The translations under genes were made by a program, and so were the position numbers. DNA of 64,000 nucleotides from Streptomyces sp. JJ36 (lineage in GTDB: Bacteria; Actinomycetota; Actinomycetes; Streptomycetales; Streptomycetaceae), in assembly GCF_021696945.1 (NCBI RefSeq), contig NZ_JACYHE010000007.1, positions 62,001 to 126,000 on the forward strand. Reading direction: 5' to 3'. Position 1 is the first letter of the stretch. Every line of letters begins with the position of its first letter. A model generated the notes under the pieces. The model saw nothing but the letters and a program-made list of their open reading frames with translations, had not been told where the DNA came from and made no database searches. Below, piece after piece: positions 7,696 to 18,687 of this stretch.

Positions 7696-8726
7696 GCGCG
7701 GGGACGGGCGCGGGGCCGGCCCGGCACCCCTGGGGCGCCGCGGCGGCCACCGGCGTCGGCTCGATGCCCGGCGAGGACGCCCGGGAGGCCGCGCGCACGG
7801 TCACCGGCATCCTGGAGGCGCTGCCGTTCCTGCCGGAGCTCCCGGCACGCGGCCCCGGCGCGGACATGACCGGGCGCACCGCGGGCCTGCTGGCCGAGTT
7901 GTACGCACAGCTGGAGCCGAGCGGGTGGCGGATCGCCGACCGGCCGGGCCGGGACACCCGCCGCGCCCGCTCCCGGCTCGGCGAGGACCTGGACGCGCTG
8001 GAGGAGTTCGCCCAGGGCCACCGCGGTCCGCTCAAGGTCTCCGCCGTCGGCCCGTGGACCCTGGCCGCCACGCTCCAGCGGCGTGGCGGCGAGGCCATGC
8101 TCGGCGACCCGGGCGCCTGCCGTGACCTGGCCGCCTCCCTGGCGGAGGGGCTGCGCGCCCACCTCGCGGAGGTGCGCCGGCGCGTCCCCGGGGCGGAGCC
8201 GGTGCTCCAGCTCGACGAGCCCTGGTTGCCGGCGGTGCTGACCGGACGGGTGCCCACCGCCAGCGGCTACCGCAGCCATCCGGCGGTGGACCGGCAGGTG
8301 GCCGAGGGGACGCTGCGGGAGCTGGTGGCGATGCACGACGGGCCGGTGGTGGTGCACTGCTGCGCCTCCGGCGTGCCCTTCGGGCTGCTGCGCCGCGCCG
8401 GGGCGGCGGGGATCTCCTTCGACCTCGCACTGCTCACCGAGCGTGATGACGAGGCGATCGGTGAGACGGTGGAGGCCGGTACGGCGCTCTTCGCCGGTGT
8501 GCTTCCGGGGGCCGGGGACGGATCCACGCCGTTGTCGGACCCGGCGGGTAGCGTCGGGGGTGTCAGGACGCTGTGGCGCAGGCTCGGGCTGTCCCCGGGG
8601 CTGCTCGCGGAGTCGGTGGTGATCACTCCGGCGTGCGGGCTCGCGGGTGCCTCGCCGGCGTACGCCCGGGCCGCGCTCGAGCACTGCGTCCGGGCGGCGG
8701 GGGTACTCGCCGACGACCCAGAGTAA
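7692..8726 (+). CDS. methionine-synthase-like protein (MetE C-terminal-domain only)
   Basis: A 344 aa TIM-barrel protein of the MetE C-terminal/UROD superfamily, often annotated in streptomycetes as methionine synthase. The zinc site of MetE is recognisable: VVHCC (His222, Cys223) and a late Cys315 in TPACGLAG. VGSMPGEDAREA at the N-terminus and LQLDEPW near residue 175 match the family. It lacks the N-terminal half of true MetE (about 750 aa), so it cannot be assumed to use methyl-tetrahydrofolate; a corrinoid-protein or other methyl donor is possible. It lies between a coupled SDR and ligA. Confidence 0.75.
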   Translation: MSAGTGAGPARHPWGAAAATGVGSMPGEDAREAARTVTGILEALPFLPELPARGPGADMTGRTAGLLAELYAQLEPSGWRIADRPGRDTRRARSRLGEDLDALEEFAQGHRGPLKVSAVGPWTLAATLQRRGGEAMLGDPGACRDLAASLAEGLRAHLAEVRRRVPGAEPVLQLDEPWLPAVLTGRVPTASGYRSHPAVDRQVAEGTLRELVAMHDGPVVVHCCASGVPFGLLRRAGAAGISFDLALLTERDDEAIGETVEAGTALFAGVLPGAGDGSTPLSDPAGSVGGVRTLWRRLGLSPGLLAESVVITPACGLAGASPAYARAALEHCVRAAGVLADDPE

Positions 8727-10925
<2,199 letters not shown>

Positions 10926-11170
10926 CGCAGCCAGGAGGGCGGAGAGCCGGTACAGCGCGGTCCGTCCCGCGTACTCGTCTGCCCCCGCGGGCAGTTCGGG
11001 AAACCGGCGCACACCACCCGTACGGCGCATACCAGATGGGCCGGCGCATCCGGACGGCATTGAGGCAACCCCGAACGATCGGTGCCCCTCGCAGCCATCC
11101 GCGCCCTACTGTTGACATGTGAGCCTGTCGTGGCGGCGCCAGGCGCTGACGGTTTGTGAGAGGGACGGGC

Positions 11171-13276
11171 ATGCAGGAATCCCGCGGTGCCGACGCCGCG
11201 TCATGGCTGCACCGGCTCCTGTCGTTCCGGGTTCCCGGGCTGCCCCTGGCCGTCGTCGCCGTCGCGGGCGCCGCGCTCGCCACCGGCGTGCTCCGGGTGC
11301 TGGACCAGGGGCGTGCGCTCTTCCCCGCCGGTACGGTCGGCTGGTCCTTCGCGGTCCTCACCGGCGTCGTCGTCGGCCACCTGGTCGCGCTCGGCCGGGA
11401 CCGCTGGTGGGGCGGTACCGGCTCCGGCGCCGCGCTCACCCTCTCCATCCTGCTGCTCTACGGCTGGGTGCCGGCCGTGCTGGTCTCGCTGGCCGTGGTC
11501 ATGCTCGTCGGCACGGCGCGGCGGCACCGCTGGCGGCAGGCGCTGGTGCACGGCGCCATCGACATCATCGGCATCGGCGGCGCGGCCCTGGCGCTCGCCG
11601 CCGTCGGCACCCGCCCCTCCGTGGAGCGCCCCTGGGAGCCCGGCTCCTGGAACCTCTACGCCGTCCCCGAGGTGGTCGGCGCCGCCTGCGCCTATCTGCT
11701 GATCACCCGGCTGCTGCTGTGGTACTGCTTCGCCCGCCGCAGCCGCGGCCTCGACCGGGCGCTGCGTACCGCGCTGCTGCGCCAGGTGCTCGTCGCCGTC
11801 GCCCTGCTGGGCATCTCCCCGCTCATCGTGGTCGTCGCCGTGCACCGGCCGCTGCTGCTGCCGCTCTTCGCGGTCCCGCTGATCGCCCTGGACTCCACGC
11901 TCTGGATCGCCCGGGTCCGCGCCGAGGAGCAGCTCCGCGACCCGCTCACCGGGCTGCCCAACCGGCTGTGGCTGATGGAACGCGCCTGGGCCGCCCTGGA
12001 GCACGCCGACCGGCGCGGCGGGCGCTCCGCGCTCGTCCTGATCGACCTCGACCGCTTCCGCTCCGTCAACGACACCCTCGGGCACCTCGCCGGGGACCGG
12101 TTGCTGCTCCAGATAGCCGACCGGCTCCGCACCGCCCTCCCGAGGGAGGCGGAGGCGGCCCGGCTGGGCGGCGACGAGTTCGCGGTGCTGCTCCCGGCGT
12201 GCGACTCGCCGACCAGCGCGCAGCGGGTCGCCCGCACCCTGGTCGCGGCGCTCGGCTCGCCGCTCGACCTGGACGGGCTGACGCTGGTGCTGGAGGCCAG
12301 CGCCGGCGTCGCCGTCTTCCCGGACCACGCCCGCTCGGCCGAGGGGCTGCTGCGCCGGGCGGACGTCGCGATGTACGAGGCCAAGCGGGACCGGACGGGC
12401 GTCGAGGTCTACGAGGCCACCCGGGACGGCAACACCCCGGACCGGCTCGGTCTCCTCGCCGACCTGCGCCGCGCCCTGGACGCGGCGGAGGTCGAACTCC
12501 ACTACCAGCCCAAGGTCGGCTTCGACGGGCGGATCTGCGGTCTGGAGGCGCTGGTCCGCTGGGTGCACCCGGAGCGCGGCCGGGTGCCGCCGGACGAGTT
12601 CATCGCCATCGCCGAGACCTCGGGCCTCATGCCGCGCCTCACCGAGTACGTGCTGGAGACCGCGCTCGGCCAGGTCGCCCGGTGGCGTGCCGCCGGGCTC
12701 ACCGTCCCGGTCGCGGTGAACGTCTCCCCGCGCGACGTGCGCAGCCCCGGCTTCGCCGGGGCCGTCGCCGCCCGGCTGGCCCGGCACGGCGTGCCGGCGG
12801 GGGCGCTGCAACTGGAGATCACCGAGCATGTGCTGCTGGAGGACCCGCAGCGGGCCGCGGACACCCTCGCCGCGCTCACCGGGCACGGCGTCAAGATGTC
12901 CCTCGACGACTTCGGCACCGGGTACTCCTCTCTGGTGCACCTGCGGCGGCTGCCGGTGAGCGAGCTGAAGATCGACCGGTCGTTCGTGGCCCGGCTGGCG
13001 GTGGACGCGGAGGACGCGGAGATCGTGCGGTGCACCGTCGACCTGGCGCACTCGCTCGGGCTGCTGGTGGTGGCGGAGGGCGTCGAGGACGACGAGACCT
13101 GGGAGCGGCTGCGCGACCTGGGCTGCGACGCCGTGCAGGGCTGGCTGGTGGCCGCGGCCATGCCGGCCGCCGAGGCCACCGCCTGGCTGCGGTCCCGCCA
13201 GGCCGGGCGCTCGCCCCACGAGATCCCCGCGGTGCCCGCCCCCGCCGAGGAGAGCGCCGACCAGCCGGTGATCTGA
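11171..13276 (+). CDS. rmdB: membrane GGDEF-EAL protein, RmdB-like c-di-GMP enzyme
   Basis: A 701 aa protein. About six or seven hydrophobic segments fill residues 15-260, followed by GGDEF (RLGGDEF near 332) and EAL (GLEALVRW near 457). All phosphodiesterase landmarks are intact: [20 protein letters not shown] and VAEGVED. There is no RxxD inhibitory site before GGDEF. Position immediately after ligA matches RmdB of S. coelicolor (SCO5495, known as a c-di-GMP phosphodiesterase affecting development), so hydrolysis is probably the main activity, with possible cyclase activity. ATG 11171 follows AGAGGGA and is preferred over the GTG at 11156. Confidence 0.82.
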   Translation: MQESRGADAASWLHRLLSFRVPGLPLAVVAVAGAALATGVLRVLDQGRALFPAGTVGWSFAVLTGVVVGHLVALGRDRWWGGTGSGAALTLSILLLYGWVPAVLVSLAVVMLVGTARRHRWRQALVHGAIDIIGIGGAALALAAVGTRPSVERPWEPGSWNLYAVPEVVGAACAYLLITRLLLWYCFARRSRGLDRALRTALLRQVLVAVALLGISPLIVVVAVHRPLLLPLFAVPLIALDSTLWIARVRAEEQLRDPLTGLPNRLWLMERAWAALEHADRRGGRSALVLIDLDRFRSVNDTLGHLAGDRLLLQIADRLRTALPREAEAARLGGDEFAVLLPACDSPTSAQRVARTLVAALGSPLDLDGLTLVLEASAGVAVFPDHARSAEGLLRRADVAMYEAKRDRTGVEVYEATRDGNTPDRLGLLADLRRALDAAEVELHYQPKVGFDGRICGLEALVRWVHPERGRVPPDEFIAIAETSGLMPRLTEYVLETALGQVARWRAAGLTVPVAVNVSPRDVRSPGFAGAVAARLARHGVPAGALQLEITEHVLLEDPQRAADTLAALTGHGVKMSLDDFGTGYSSLVHLRRLPVSELKIDRSFVARLAVDAEDAEIVRCTVDLAHSLGLLVVAEGVEDDETWERLRDLGCDAVQGWLVAAAMPAAEATAWLRSRQAGRSPHEIPAVPAPAEESADQPVI

Positions 13277-13418
13277 CCGGGACGCGGGCCGGGGCTGGGA
13301 CCGGGGCGGGCGCCGGCCGCGTCCACCACCCCTGCCGCAGGCCGCACCGCCCCCTGCCCCACCCACGCCTCACCCGCGCCCCTCGCGAACCGTTTCGCAC
13401 CGCGGGTGCGCCGCGCCA

Positions 13419-13424
13419 TAGGAT
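13419..13424 (+). promoter_or_regulatory. candidate -10 box of the gatCAB operon
   Basis: TAGGAT (TANNNT type) 45 bp before gatC in the 192-bp gap after the GGDEF-EAL gene. The -35 is not obvious, so this is a tentative call. Confidence 0.35.
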
Positions 13425-13468
13425 TGGGCAGAAGCCGCAACCGACCATCACCCACCTTGAGGATCCGC

Positions 13469-13765
13469 ATGCCTGGCATCACGCGCGAGGAGGTCGCCCA
13501 CCTCGCCCGGCTGGCACGTCTGGAGCTGAAGGACGAAGAGCTCGATCACTTCGCCGGACAGCTCGACGCCATCATCGGCGCGGTCGCCGCCGTCTCCGAG
13601 GTCGCCGACGAGGACGTGCCGCCCACCTCCCACCCGCTGCCGCTGACCAACGTCATGCGCCCGGACGACGTCCGTCCGAGCCTGACCCCCGAGCAGGCGC
13701 TCTCCGGCGCCCCCGCCAAGGAGCAGCAGCGTTTCAAGGTGCCGCAGATCCTGGGGGAGGAGTGA
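13469..13765 (+). CDS. gatC: Asp-tRNA(Asn)/Glu-tRNA(Gln) amidotransferase subunit C
   Basis: A 98 aa protein with the typical GatC sequence: [20 protein letters not shown] at the start and [20 protein letters not shown] in the middle. GatC wraps the GatA-GatB interface and stabilises the complex. The ATG at 13469 follows GAGG and fits the usual GatC length; the in-frame ATG 63 nt upstream is in the promoter region. gatA begins 5 nt after its stop. Confidence 0.97.
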   Translation: MPGITREEVAHLARLARLELKDEELDHFAGQLDAIIGAVAAVSEVADEDVPPTSHPLPLTNVMRPDDVRPSLTPEQALSGAPAKEQQRFKVPQILGEE

Positions 13766-13770
13766 CCGCC

Positions 13771-15270
13771 ATGAGCGACAGCGACCTGACCAGGCTGACG
13801 GCCGCGGAGACCGCGGCGCGGATCGCCGGCGGCGAGGTCACCGCCGAGGCGGTGACCGAGGCGCACCTGGCCCGTATCGAAGCGGTCGACGAGAAGGTGC
13901 ACGCCTTCCTGCACGTCGACCGCGAGGGCGCGCTGGCCGCGGCCCGCCGCGTGGACGAGAAGCGCGAGCGCGGCGAGCAGCTCGGCCCGCTGGCGGGCGT
14001 GCCGCTGGCGCTGAAGGACATCTTCACGACCGAGGGGCAGCCGACCACGGTCGGCTCGAAGATCCTCGAGGGCTGGCTGCCCCCGTACGACGCCACGGTG
14101 ACCCGGCGGCTGCGGGAGGCCGACGTGGTCGTCCTCGGCAAGACCAACATGGACGAGTTCGCGATGGGCTCCTCCACGGAGAACAGCGCCTTCGGCCCCA
14201 CCGGGAACCCGTGGGACCTGACCCGCATCCCCGGCGGCTCCGGCGGCGGCTCCTCCGCCTCCCTGGCGGCCTTCCAGGCGCCGCTCGCCATCGGTACCGA
14301 CACCGGCGGCTCCATCCGGCAGCCCGCCGCCATGACCGGCACGGTCGGCGTCAAGCCGACGTACGGCGCGGTGTCCCGGTACGGCATGGTCGCCTTCTCC
14401 TCCTCGCTGGACCAGGGCGGCCCCTGCGCCCGTACCGTGCTGGACGCGGCCCTGCTGCACTCGGTGATCGCCGGGCACGACGAGCTGGACTCGACCTCCG
14501 TCGACCAGCCGGTGCCGGACGTGGTCGGCGCGGCCCGGCAGGCGGACGTGCGGGGCCTGCGGGTCGGCGTGGTGAAGGAGTTCCGCGGCGAGGGCTACCA
14601 GGCCGGGGTGATGCAGCGGTTCGACGAGTCGGTGGAGCTGCTGCGCGAGCTGGGCGCCGAGGTCGTCGAGGTGTCCTGCCCGGTCTTCACCAAGGCGCTG
14701 CCCGCCTACTACCTCATCGCGCCGAGCGAGTGCTCCTCCAACCTGGCGCGTTTCGACGCCATGCGGTACGGCCTGCGGGTCGGCGACGACGGCACCCGTT
14801 CCGCCGAGGAGGTCACCTCGCTGACCCGGGAGGAGGGCTTCGGCCCGGAGGTGAAGCGCCGTGTGATGCTCGGCACCTACGCCCTGAGCTCGGGCTACTA
14901 CGACGCGTACTACGGCTCGGCGCAGAAGGTGCGGACGCTGATCACCCGGGACTTCGCGCGGGCCTTCGAGAGCGTGGACGTGCTGGTCTCGCCCACTTCG
15001 CCGACGACCGCCTTCCCGATCGGGGAGCGTACGGACGACCCGATGGCGATGTACCTCTCCGACCTGTGCACCATCCCGTCCAACCTCGCGGGCAACGCGG
15101 CCATGTCGCTGCCGTGCGGCCTCGCGCCGGAGGACGGGCTTCCGGTGGGGCTCCAGATCATCGCCCCCGCCATGGCCGATGACCGGCTCTACCGTGTCGG
15201 TGCGGCCGTCGAGGCCGCCTTCCAGGCACGTTGGGGACACCCGTTGCTCGAGGAGGCACCGTCGCTGTGA
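13771..15270 (+). CDS. gatA: Asp-tRNA(Asn)/Glu-tRNA(Gln) amidotransferase subunit A
   Basis: A 499 aa amidase-signature enzyme that releases ammonia from glutamine and channels it to GatB. The catalytic Ser-cisSer-Lys triad is visible: Lys in [10 protein letters not shown] (about residue 80), Ser in [10 protein letters not shown] (about 155) and Ser in [13 protein letters not shown] (about 180). The [19 protein letters not shown] segment is diagnostic for GatA. The stop codon overlaps the GTG of the following 81 aa gene. The actinobacterial lineage relies on the indirect route for Gln-tRNA and usually Asn-tRNA. Confidence 0.98.
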   Translation: MSDSDLTRLTAAETAARIAGGEVTAEAVTEAHLARIEAVDEKVHAFLHVDREGALAAARRVDEKRERGEQLGPLAGVPLALKDIFTTEGQPTTVGSKILEGWLPPYDATVTRRLREADVVVLGKTNMDEFAMGSSTENSAFGPTGNPWDLTRIPGGSGGGSSASLAAFQAPLAIGTDTGGSIRQPAAMTGTVGVKPTYGAVSRYGMVAFSSSLDQGGPCARTVLDAALLHSVIAGHDELDSTSVDQPVPDVVGAARQADVRGLRVGVVKEFRGEGYQAGVMQRFDESVELLRELGAEVVEVSCPVFTKALPAYYLIAPSECSSNLARFDAMRYGLRVGDDGTRSAEEVTSLTREEGFGPEVKRRVMLGTYALSSGYYDAYYGSAQKVRTLITRDFARAFESVDVLVSPTSPTTAFPIGERTDDPMAMYLSDLCTIPSNLAGNAAMSLPCGLAPEDGLPVGLQIIAPAMADDRLYRVGAAVEAAFQARWGHPLLEEAPSL

Positions 15271-15512
15271 GCGGAAAGCTGCAGAAGGCCAAGGGCTTCA
15301 AGAAGTCCAGGACCGGCATGTACATCTCCATCGCCAGCTCCCTCTTCGGTGCCGTCGGCACCGTGAAGCGCGCGAAGAAGGCGCGCCAGGAGGGCGACAC
15401 CCTGCAACTGCTCGATGTGGCCGTCTCGGCCGCCGGCATCGTCACGGGCATCGCACTGCTCGTACGGGAGCTGCGGCGCCTGGACGCGGACGATGTCCTC
15501 GCGGACGACTGA
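15267..15512 (+). CDS. conserved small membrane protein between gatA and gatB
   Basis: An 81 aa protein starting [19 protein letters not shown]. It has a basic N-terminus, a weak hydrophobic segment at residues 18-28, a KRAKKARQ basic stretch and a clear membrane helix around 47-66 ([21 protein letters not shown]). The GTG start overlaps the gatA stop by 4 nt and follows GAGGAGG, so translation is coupled. The gene sits at the same place in other Streptomyces gat operons as far as I recall. Function unknown; it is not a GatCAB subunit by sequence. Confidence 0.8.
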   Translation: MSGKLQKAKGFKKSRTGMYISIASSLFGAVGTVKRAKKARQEGDTLQLLDVAVSAAGIVTGIALLVRELRRLDADDVLADD

Positions 15513-15527
15513 GAGGCAAGAATTCCC

Positions 15528-17036
15528 GTGACCGTCACTGAACTGGTGTCGTACGAGGACGCCCTGGCCGGGTACGACCCCGTGATGGGGCTCGAGGTGC
15601 ACGTGGAGCTCGGCACCCGGACGAAGATGTTCTGCGGGTGCTCCACCGCGCTCGGCGCCGAGCCGAACACCCAGACCTGCCCCACCTGCCTCGGTCTCCC
15701 CGGGTCGCTCCCGGTGGTCAACGCGACCGGCGTGGAGTCCGCGATCCGGATCGGCCTCGCGCTGAACTGCGAGATCGCCGAGTGGTGCCGCTTCGCCCGG
15801 AAGAACTACTTCTATCCGGACATGCCGAAGAACTTCCAGACCTCGCAGTACGACGAACCGATTGCCCACGACGGCTTCCTGGACGTCCAGCTCGAGGACG
15901 GGGAGGTCTTCCGGGTCGGCATCGAGCGCGCCCACATGGAGGAGGACACCGGCAAGTCCACCCATGTCGGCGGCGCGACCGGCCGTATCCACGGCGCCTC
16001 GCACTCGCTGCTGGACTACAACCGGGCGGGCATCCCGCTCATCGAGATCGTCACCAAGCCGATCGAGGGTGCCGGGCCGCGGGCGCCCGAGGTGGCCCGC
16101 GCCTACGTCGCGGAGCTGCGGGAGCTCATCCGGGCGCTCGGCGTCTCCGAGGCACGCATGGAGATGGGCCAGATGCGCTGCGACGTCAACCTGTCGCTGC
16201 GCCCGCACGGCAGCACCGTCTTCGGCACCCGCTCGGAGACGAAGAACGTCAACTCGCTGCGCTCCGTCGAGCGCGCCGCGCGCTTCGAGATCCAGCGGCA
16301 CGCCGCGGTGCTGGACGACGGCGGCGCCATCGTCCAGGAGACCCGTCACTTCCACGAGGAGGACGGCTCCACCACCTCCGGCCGGGTCAAGGAGGAGGCG
16401 GAGGACTACCGCTACTTCCCGGAGCCCGACCTGGTGCCCGTCGCGCCCTCCCGCGAGTGGGTGGAGAAGCTCCGTGCCGAGCTGCCGGAGCTGCCGCGGG
16501 TGCGGCGCAACCGGCTCCGCGAGGAGTGGGGCATCTCCGAGCACGAGATGCAGTCGGTGCTCAACGCCGGCGCGGTCGGCCTGATCGTCGCCACCATCGA
16601 CGCCGGCGCGCCGGCCGACCAGGCGCGCAAGTGGTGGATGGGCGAGCTCGCCCGCCGGGCGAACGAGACGGGCGCCGAGCTGGACGACCTGCCCATCACG
16701 CCCGAGCAGGTGGCCCGCCTCTGCGCGCTGGTCGCGGAGGGCTCGCTCAACGACAAGCTGGCCCGGCAGACCATCGAGGGCGTGCTGGCCGGCGAGGGCA
16801 GCCCGGACGAGGTGGTGGAGAAGCGGGGCCTCAAGGTCGTCTCGGACGAGGGCGCGCTGGGCACCGCCGTGGACGAGGCGATCGCCGGCAACCCGGACGT
16901 CGCCGAGAAGATCCGCGGCGGCAAGGTGGCCGCGGCCGGCGCCCTGGTCGGCGCGGTCATGAAGGCCACCCGCGGCCAGGCCGACGCGGCCCGGGTCCGG
17001 GAGCTGATCCTGGAGAAGCTGGGCGTTCAGGGCTGA
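15528..17036 (+). CDS. gatB: Asp-tRNA(Asn)/Glu-tRNA(Gln) amidotransferase subunit B
   Basis: A 502 aa protein with the GatB landmarks: [52 protein letters not shown] and the [10 protein letters not shown] segment. A C-terminal YqeY-like tail domain (about residues 355-500) binds the tRNA. The cradle domain activates the mis-acylated tRNA carboxylate with ATP before amidation. Zinc-type cysteines (CGCS, CPTC) are retained. It is the last gene of the operon and is followed by a strong terminator. Confidence 0.98.
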   Translation: MTVTELVSYEDALAGYDPVMGLEVHVELGTRTKMFCGCSTALGAEPNTQTCPTCLGLPGSLPVVNATGVESAIRIGLALNCEIAEWCRFARKNYFYPDMPKNFQTSQYDEPIAHDGFLDVQLEDGEVFRVGIERAHMEEDTGKSTHVGGATGRIHGASHSLLDYNRAGIPLIEIVTKPIEGAGPRAPEVARAYVAELRELIRALGVSEARMEMGQMRCDVNLSLRPHGSTVFGTRSETKNVNSLRSVERAARFEIQRHAAVLDDGGAIVQETRHFHEEDGSTTSGRVKEEAEDYRYFPEPDLVPVAPSREWVEKLRAELPELPRVRRNRLREEWGISEHEMQSVLNAGAVGLIVATIDAGAPADQARKWWMGELARRANETGAELDDLPITPEQVARLCALVAEGSLNDKLARQTIEGVLAGEGSPDEVVEKRGLKVVSDEGALGTAVDEAIAGNPDVAEKIRGGKVAAAGALVGAVMKATRGQADAARVRELILEKLGVQG

Positions 17037-17058
17037 ACGCGTACCCTGCGGGTACGGA

Positions 17059-17091
17059 GAGGGGCGGTCCCGGCTTCCGGGACCGCCCCTC
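17059..17091 (+). terminator. gat operon terminator
   Basis: A perfect 15-bp stem (17059-17073 with 17077-17091, beginning GAGGGGCGGTCCC) and a 3-nt loop, 22 nt after the gatB stop. A smaller hairpin (GTACCC-TGC-GGGTAC) precedes it at 17041-17055. Confidence 0.85.
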
Positions 17092-17258
17092 GGCGCGTCT
17101 CCGGGGCCCGGCAGGGCACACCGGGCGGTGCGCGTGCCGTGCGGGCGCCGCTCCGGGGCGCGTACGGCGCGGCTGCGCCCGTACCCGGGACGGATGCGGG
17201 TCGCGGTCGCTAGCGTGGCCCCGTACGACCAGGCTGTTCCGCGAGGAAGGTGGGCGAC

Positions 17259-18527
17259 GTGATCACTCGGATCGAGATCGACGGGTTCAAGTCCTTTCTG
17301 GACTTCGAACTGGATGTGCGCCCGTGCACGGTGCTCGTGGGCGGGAACGGCTCCGGCAAGTCCAATCTGCTGGAGGCGCTCGACCTCGTCCGCCGCACCG
17401 TCCGGAGCGGCTTCCCCGCCACGCCGGGCGCCGACACGCCGCACGCGCCGCTCCCCCTCTTCCACCACGCCGAGACCGGCGGCCGCGGTCACACGGCCAC
17501 CGTGATCAGCATCAAGGTCGGGATGATCGTGCCCTCCGCCGACGGGCCGCTGCCCGTGGTCGTCTGGCTGGAGATCGAGCGGGAGAGCGGCGCTCCCCGC
17601 TCGCTGGGCGCGGCGCCGCTGCTGCGCGGCAGTGTGTGGGTGAGCAGCCTGGAGCGCACGGGCTGGATGCGCCGGCAGGGCATCCCGGAGGAGCTGAGCG
17701 CGGCCATGACCGAGGCCCGCGAGCGCTTCCTGCGCCGCACCGGCACCGACTGGGTCAGCCTGGACGACGCGGAGCACCCGGCCGGCGCCGGCGACGGCGA
17801 GCTGCTCGCGCTGCTGCACCGGGAGTGCGAGACCTGGCAGCCGCTGGCGCTGGACCCGGCCGCGATGCGCCGCCCCTCCGCCGGCAGCGAACTGGAGCCG
17901 CTGCAGGCCGACGGGGCGAACCTGGCCGCGGTGCTGCACCGGCTCGGCCACACCGAGCGGCACCCGCTGGAGGAGGACCTCACCGCACTGCTCCCGGAGA
18001 CCTCCGGCATCCGGCCGCTCTTCGACGAGCGGCGCGGCGAGTACGACTTCGACGTCCGCCTCGGCCACACCGGCTGGGCCTCGCCGGCCCTGCTCTCCGG
18101 CGGCACGCTCCGTACGCTGGCGCTGCTGGCGGCCTGGCGTGACGAGCGGCGCGCCGGGGTGCTGGCCGTCGAGGAACCGGAGAACGGGCTGCACCCGACC
18201 ACCCTGGTCGGGCTGGTGGGCCGGCTGCGGCGGGGCATCGACGGCTACGCGGACATGGCCGAGCGCGCCACCCGGGTCCGCGGCTTCCGTCAGCTCCTCG
18301 TCGCCACCCAGTCCCCGGCGCTGCTCTCGGCGCTGCGCCACGAGACGGCGGGCAACCTGGTGTTCCTGGAGCAGACGCCGCACACCGACCACAAGCACCA
18401 GGTGGAGTCGATGGTGACCCGGGCCCACCCGCTGCGGGAACAGCGCCCCGGCGAGGACCCGGGGGAGACCCTCTCGGCCGAGCAGATCACACGGATGCTG
18501 GACGGCATGCAGCGGCTCACCGTGTGA
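17259..18527 (+). CDS. AAA family ATPase (COG4637/AAA_21-like, SMC/RecF-type)
   Basis: A 422 aa ABC-type AAA ATPase. Walker A is VGGNGSGKSNLLEAL near residue 30, preceded by the ITRIEIDGFKSF start typical of RecF/OLD-like ATPases. A signature-like LLSGGTLRTLALLAAW and Walker B VLAVEEPENGLHP follow near residues 275-310, then a D/H-loop VATQSPALLSAL. No nuclease or transmembrane domain is seen. GTG 17259 is 9 nt after GAGGAAG; the GTG at 17250 would have no spacer. No partner gene is adjacent, so a defence or repair role remains speculation. Confidence 0.8.
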   Translation: MITRIEIDGFKSFLDFELDVRPCTVLVGGNGSGKSNLLEALDLVRRTVRSGFPATPGADTPHAPLPLFHHAETGGRGHTATVISIKVGMIVPSADGPLPVVVWLEIERESGAPRSLGAAPLLRGSVWVSSLERTGWMRRQGIPEELSAAMTEARERFLRRTGTDWVSLDDAEHPAGAGDGELLALLHRECETWQPLALDPAAMRRPSAGSELEPLQADGANLAAVLHRLGHTERHPLEEDLTALLPETSGIRPLFDERRGEYDFDVRLGHTGWASPALLSGGTLRTLALLAAWRDERRAGVLAVEEPENGLHPTTLVGLVGRLRRGIDGYADMAERATRVRGFRQLLVATQSPALLSALRHETAGNLVFLEQTPHTDHKHQVESMVTRAHPLREQRPGEDPGETLSAEQITRMLDGMQRLTV

Positions 18528-18583
18528 GACCGGCCGGCGGCGGACGCATGTGAGAACGCACACGAGAACTGCAAACGATCTCC

Positions 18584-18631
18584 CCGACGTGCCAGAGTAC
18601 GTCGGACGTGTGCGCGGGTGAGCACATGTCC
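18584..18631. promoter_or_regulatory. two inverted repeats upstream of the MMPL gene
   Basis: CCGACGT (18584-18590) pairs with ACGTCGG (18599-18605) across 8 nt. Immediately after, GGACGTGTGC (18604-18613) pairs with GCACATGTCC (18622-18631) with one mismatch. They lie 57-104 bp before the ATG. A repressor operator is plausible, but no regulator gene is adjacent. Confidence 0.35.
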
Positions 18632-18687
18632 TCCGGGGGGCGCGCTCCCTGAAAGATCCACGAACTGCAGATCCGTCAGGGAAGCCG

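Noticed and set aside
10926..11170. Small gene or promoter (TTGACA at 11112) between ligA and the GGDEF-EAL gene
   Set aside because: No ORF with good GC3, and no -10 at the right spacing. The segment was left as intergenic.
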